A stretch of DNA of 33,216 nucleotides from Fusicatenibacter sp. (GTDB taxonomy: Bacteria; Bacillota; Clostridia; Lachnospirales; Lachnospiraceae). Shown here one piece after another: positions 32,496 to 33,216 of this stretch. Positions within the stretch are counted from its first letter, which is position 1, and each line of letters opens with the position of its first letter. Below the pieces are notes generated by a model. The model saw only the letters and a list, made by a program, of their open reading frames with translations, made no database searches and had not been told where the DNA came from. The DNA lies in assembly GCA_017887445.1 (NCBI GenBank), contig JAGHIA010000156.1, positions 1 through 33,216 of the forward strand, written 5' to 3'. The position numbers and the translations under genes are program-made.

Positions 32496-33128
32496 ATGAA
32501 GAGAAACAAGATCGCGGCAGTATTATTAGGCATGGGACTGATGGCAGGAGCGCTTGCATTACCGGTAACTGTACCGACGACTACGACATATGCGGCGACA
32601 GCCACACAGGTGATCGGTCATGGTGAGTGGCAGAAACAAGGGGGTCACTGGTACTACTACCAGGACGGAAAAATGCTGAAAGACTGCTGGGTGAAGGATG
32701 GGATCGACTGGTATTACCTCAATGCGGATGGAACCATGAAAGCAGATGAGTTTGTCAAAATTGATAATGACTGGTATTATTTCCGCAGCTGGGGTGGAAT
32801 GCAGTATAACAACTGGTATCAGAATCCGAAAGATGGTAACTGGTATTACTTCCGCAGCTGGGGCGGAGCGCTGAACACCGGTTGGAATAAAATTGGGATT
32901 GATTGGTATTATTTTGATGCGGACGCAAAGATGCTCCATGATCAGTGGATACAGCAGGGAGATGACTGGTACTACTTAAGAAGCTGGGGCGGCCGGATGT
33001 ACAGCCAGTGGGGTAAGGTCGGAATCGACTGGTACCGCTTTGACGCCAACGGAAAAATGCTCAGTGACGAATGGTATAAGGAAGGAAATGACTGGTACTA
33101 TCTGAGAAGCTGGGGCGGACGGATGTAA
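32496..33128 (+). CDS. Secreted cell-wall-binding-repeat protein, cut by a nonsense codon
   Basis: The protein has 210 residues as read. A signal peptide (MKRNKIAAVLLGMG, cleavage near TYAAT) is followed by at least nine Trp/Tyr-rich repeats of the cell-wall-binding type, with unusual RSWGG insertions (DWYYLRSWGG). At 33126-33128 a TAA stands where the preceding repeat has TAC (RMYSQWGK becomes RM-stop). The frame after it goes on in the same repeat pattern (SQWGKVGIDWYRF) to the window end, so the intact protein was longer. ATG 32496 has AAAGGTAGG. It is a paralogue of 23641. The stop may be mutation or sequence error. Confidence 0.78.
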   Translation: MKRNKIAAVLLGMGLMAGALALPVTVPTTTTYAATATQVIGHGEWQKQGGHWYYYQDGKMLKDCWVKDGIDWYYLNADGTMKADEFVKIDNDWYYFRSWGGMQYNNWYQNPKDGNWYYFRSWGGALNTGWNKIGIDWYYFDADAKMLHDQWIQQGDDWYYLRSWGGRMYSQWGKVGIDWYRFDANGKMLSDEWYKEGNDWYYLRSWGGRM

Positions 33129-33216
33129 AGCCAGTGGGGCAAGGTAGGCATCGACTGGTACCGCTTCGAGGCCAACGGAAAGATGCTCAGCAATGAATGG
33201 TATCAGGAAGGAGATA
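32979..33216 (+). repeat. Tandem 126-bp repeats in the cell-wall-binding gene
   Basis: The units start at about 32979 and 33105 and code for 42 residues each. The second runs out of the window. Near identity suggests recent copying, and units can be gained or lost by recombination. Confidence 0.7.

Overview
The window looks like a chromosome segment of a gut-type Lachnospiraceae (Clostridia, Bacillota). The signs are strong AGGAGG-type ribosome binding sites, a Tad/Flp-pilus locus with a DUF5702 protein, an FHA-domain protein with a DUF6382-like N-terminus, and many small Clostridia-type mobile-element genes. No rRNA, complete tRNA or CRISPR array is visible. All family names come from reading motifs by eye; no database search was run.

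Region A (1 to about 11,700, AT-richer) is a mobile element or a stack of elements. It starts inside an ABC-transporter ATPase that is cut by the window edge. A divergent XRE regulator with its own terminator and a possible operator follows. Next come a small sigma-region-4-like protein, a 430-base stretch packed with hairpins (candidate structured RNA), a DUF3846-like protein and a DinG/XPD-type helicase. The right end is a transposition module: three consecutive tyrosine recombinases with intact catalytic residues, then three paralogous TnpC-like HTH/coiled-coil proteins. This resembles Tn554 (tnpA, tnpB, tnpC), but with one extra recombinase and a triplicated TnpC-like gene. A 24-bp inverted repeat ends the module.

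Region B (about 12,100 to 19,400, GC-richer) is probably resident chromosome. It holds the 3' part of a Tad pilus operon (DUF5702 protein, TadE-like protein with Cys/His repeats, TadV prepilin peptidase, second TadE-like protein, FHA protein). A rhomboid protease follows, flanked by two inverted copies of a 39-bp hairpin repeat, and then a stand-alone histidine kinase on the minus strand. The upstream Tad genes (tadA, tadB, tadC, flp) are absent, so region A may have separated them from the rest.

Region C (about 19,450 to beyond 33,216) is a second integrative element. On the minus strand it has a tyrosine integrase, a Uma2-family protein, an ImmA-like protein and an XRE repressor. On the plus strand, from a consensus promoter overlapped by operator-like dyads, come small early proteins, a secreted cell-wall-binding-repeat protein, a sigma-like protein, ParA, ParB, an unknown protein, SSB, a replication-initiator-like protein with internal 45-bp repeats, a membrane-anchored BspA-like protein, a HipB/HipA-like pair and a second cell-wall-binding-repeat protein. 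A 17-bp palindrome (GTGTCARAKTYTGACAC) occurs six times in this element only and is a good candidate for the ParB site (parS). Region C therefore reads as an integrative element with plasmid-style replication and partition; any transfer genes would lie past the window. Two lesions sit near its right end: a frameshift at the start of the hipB-like gene and a nonsense codon in the last cell-wall-binding gene.
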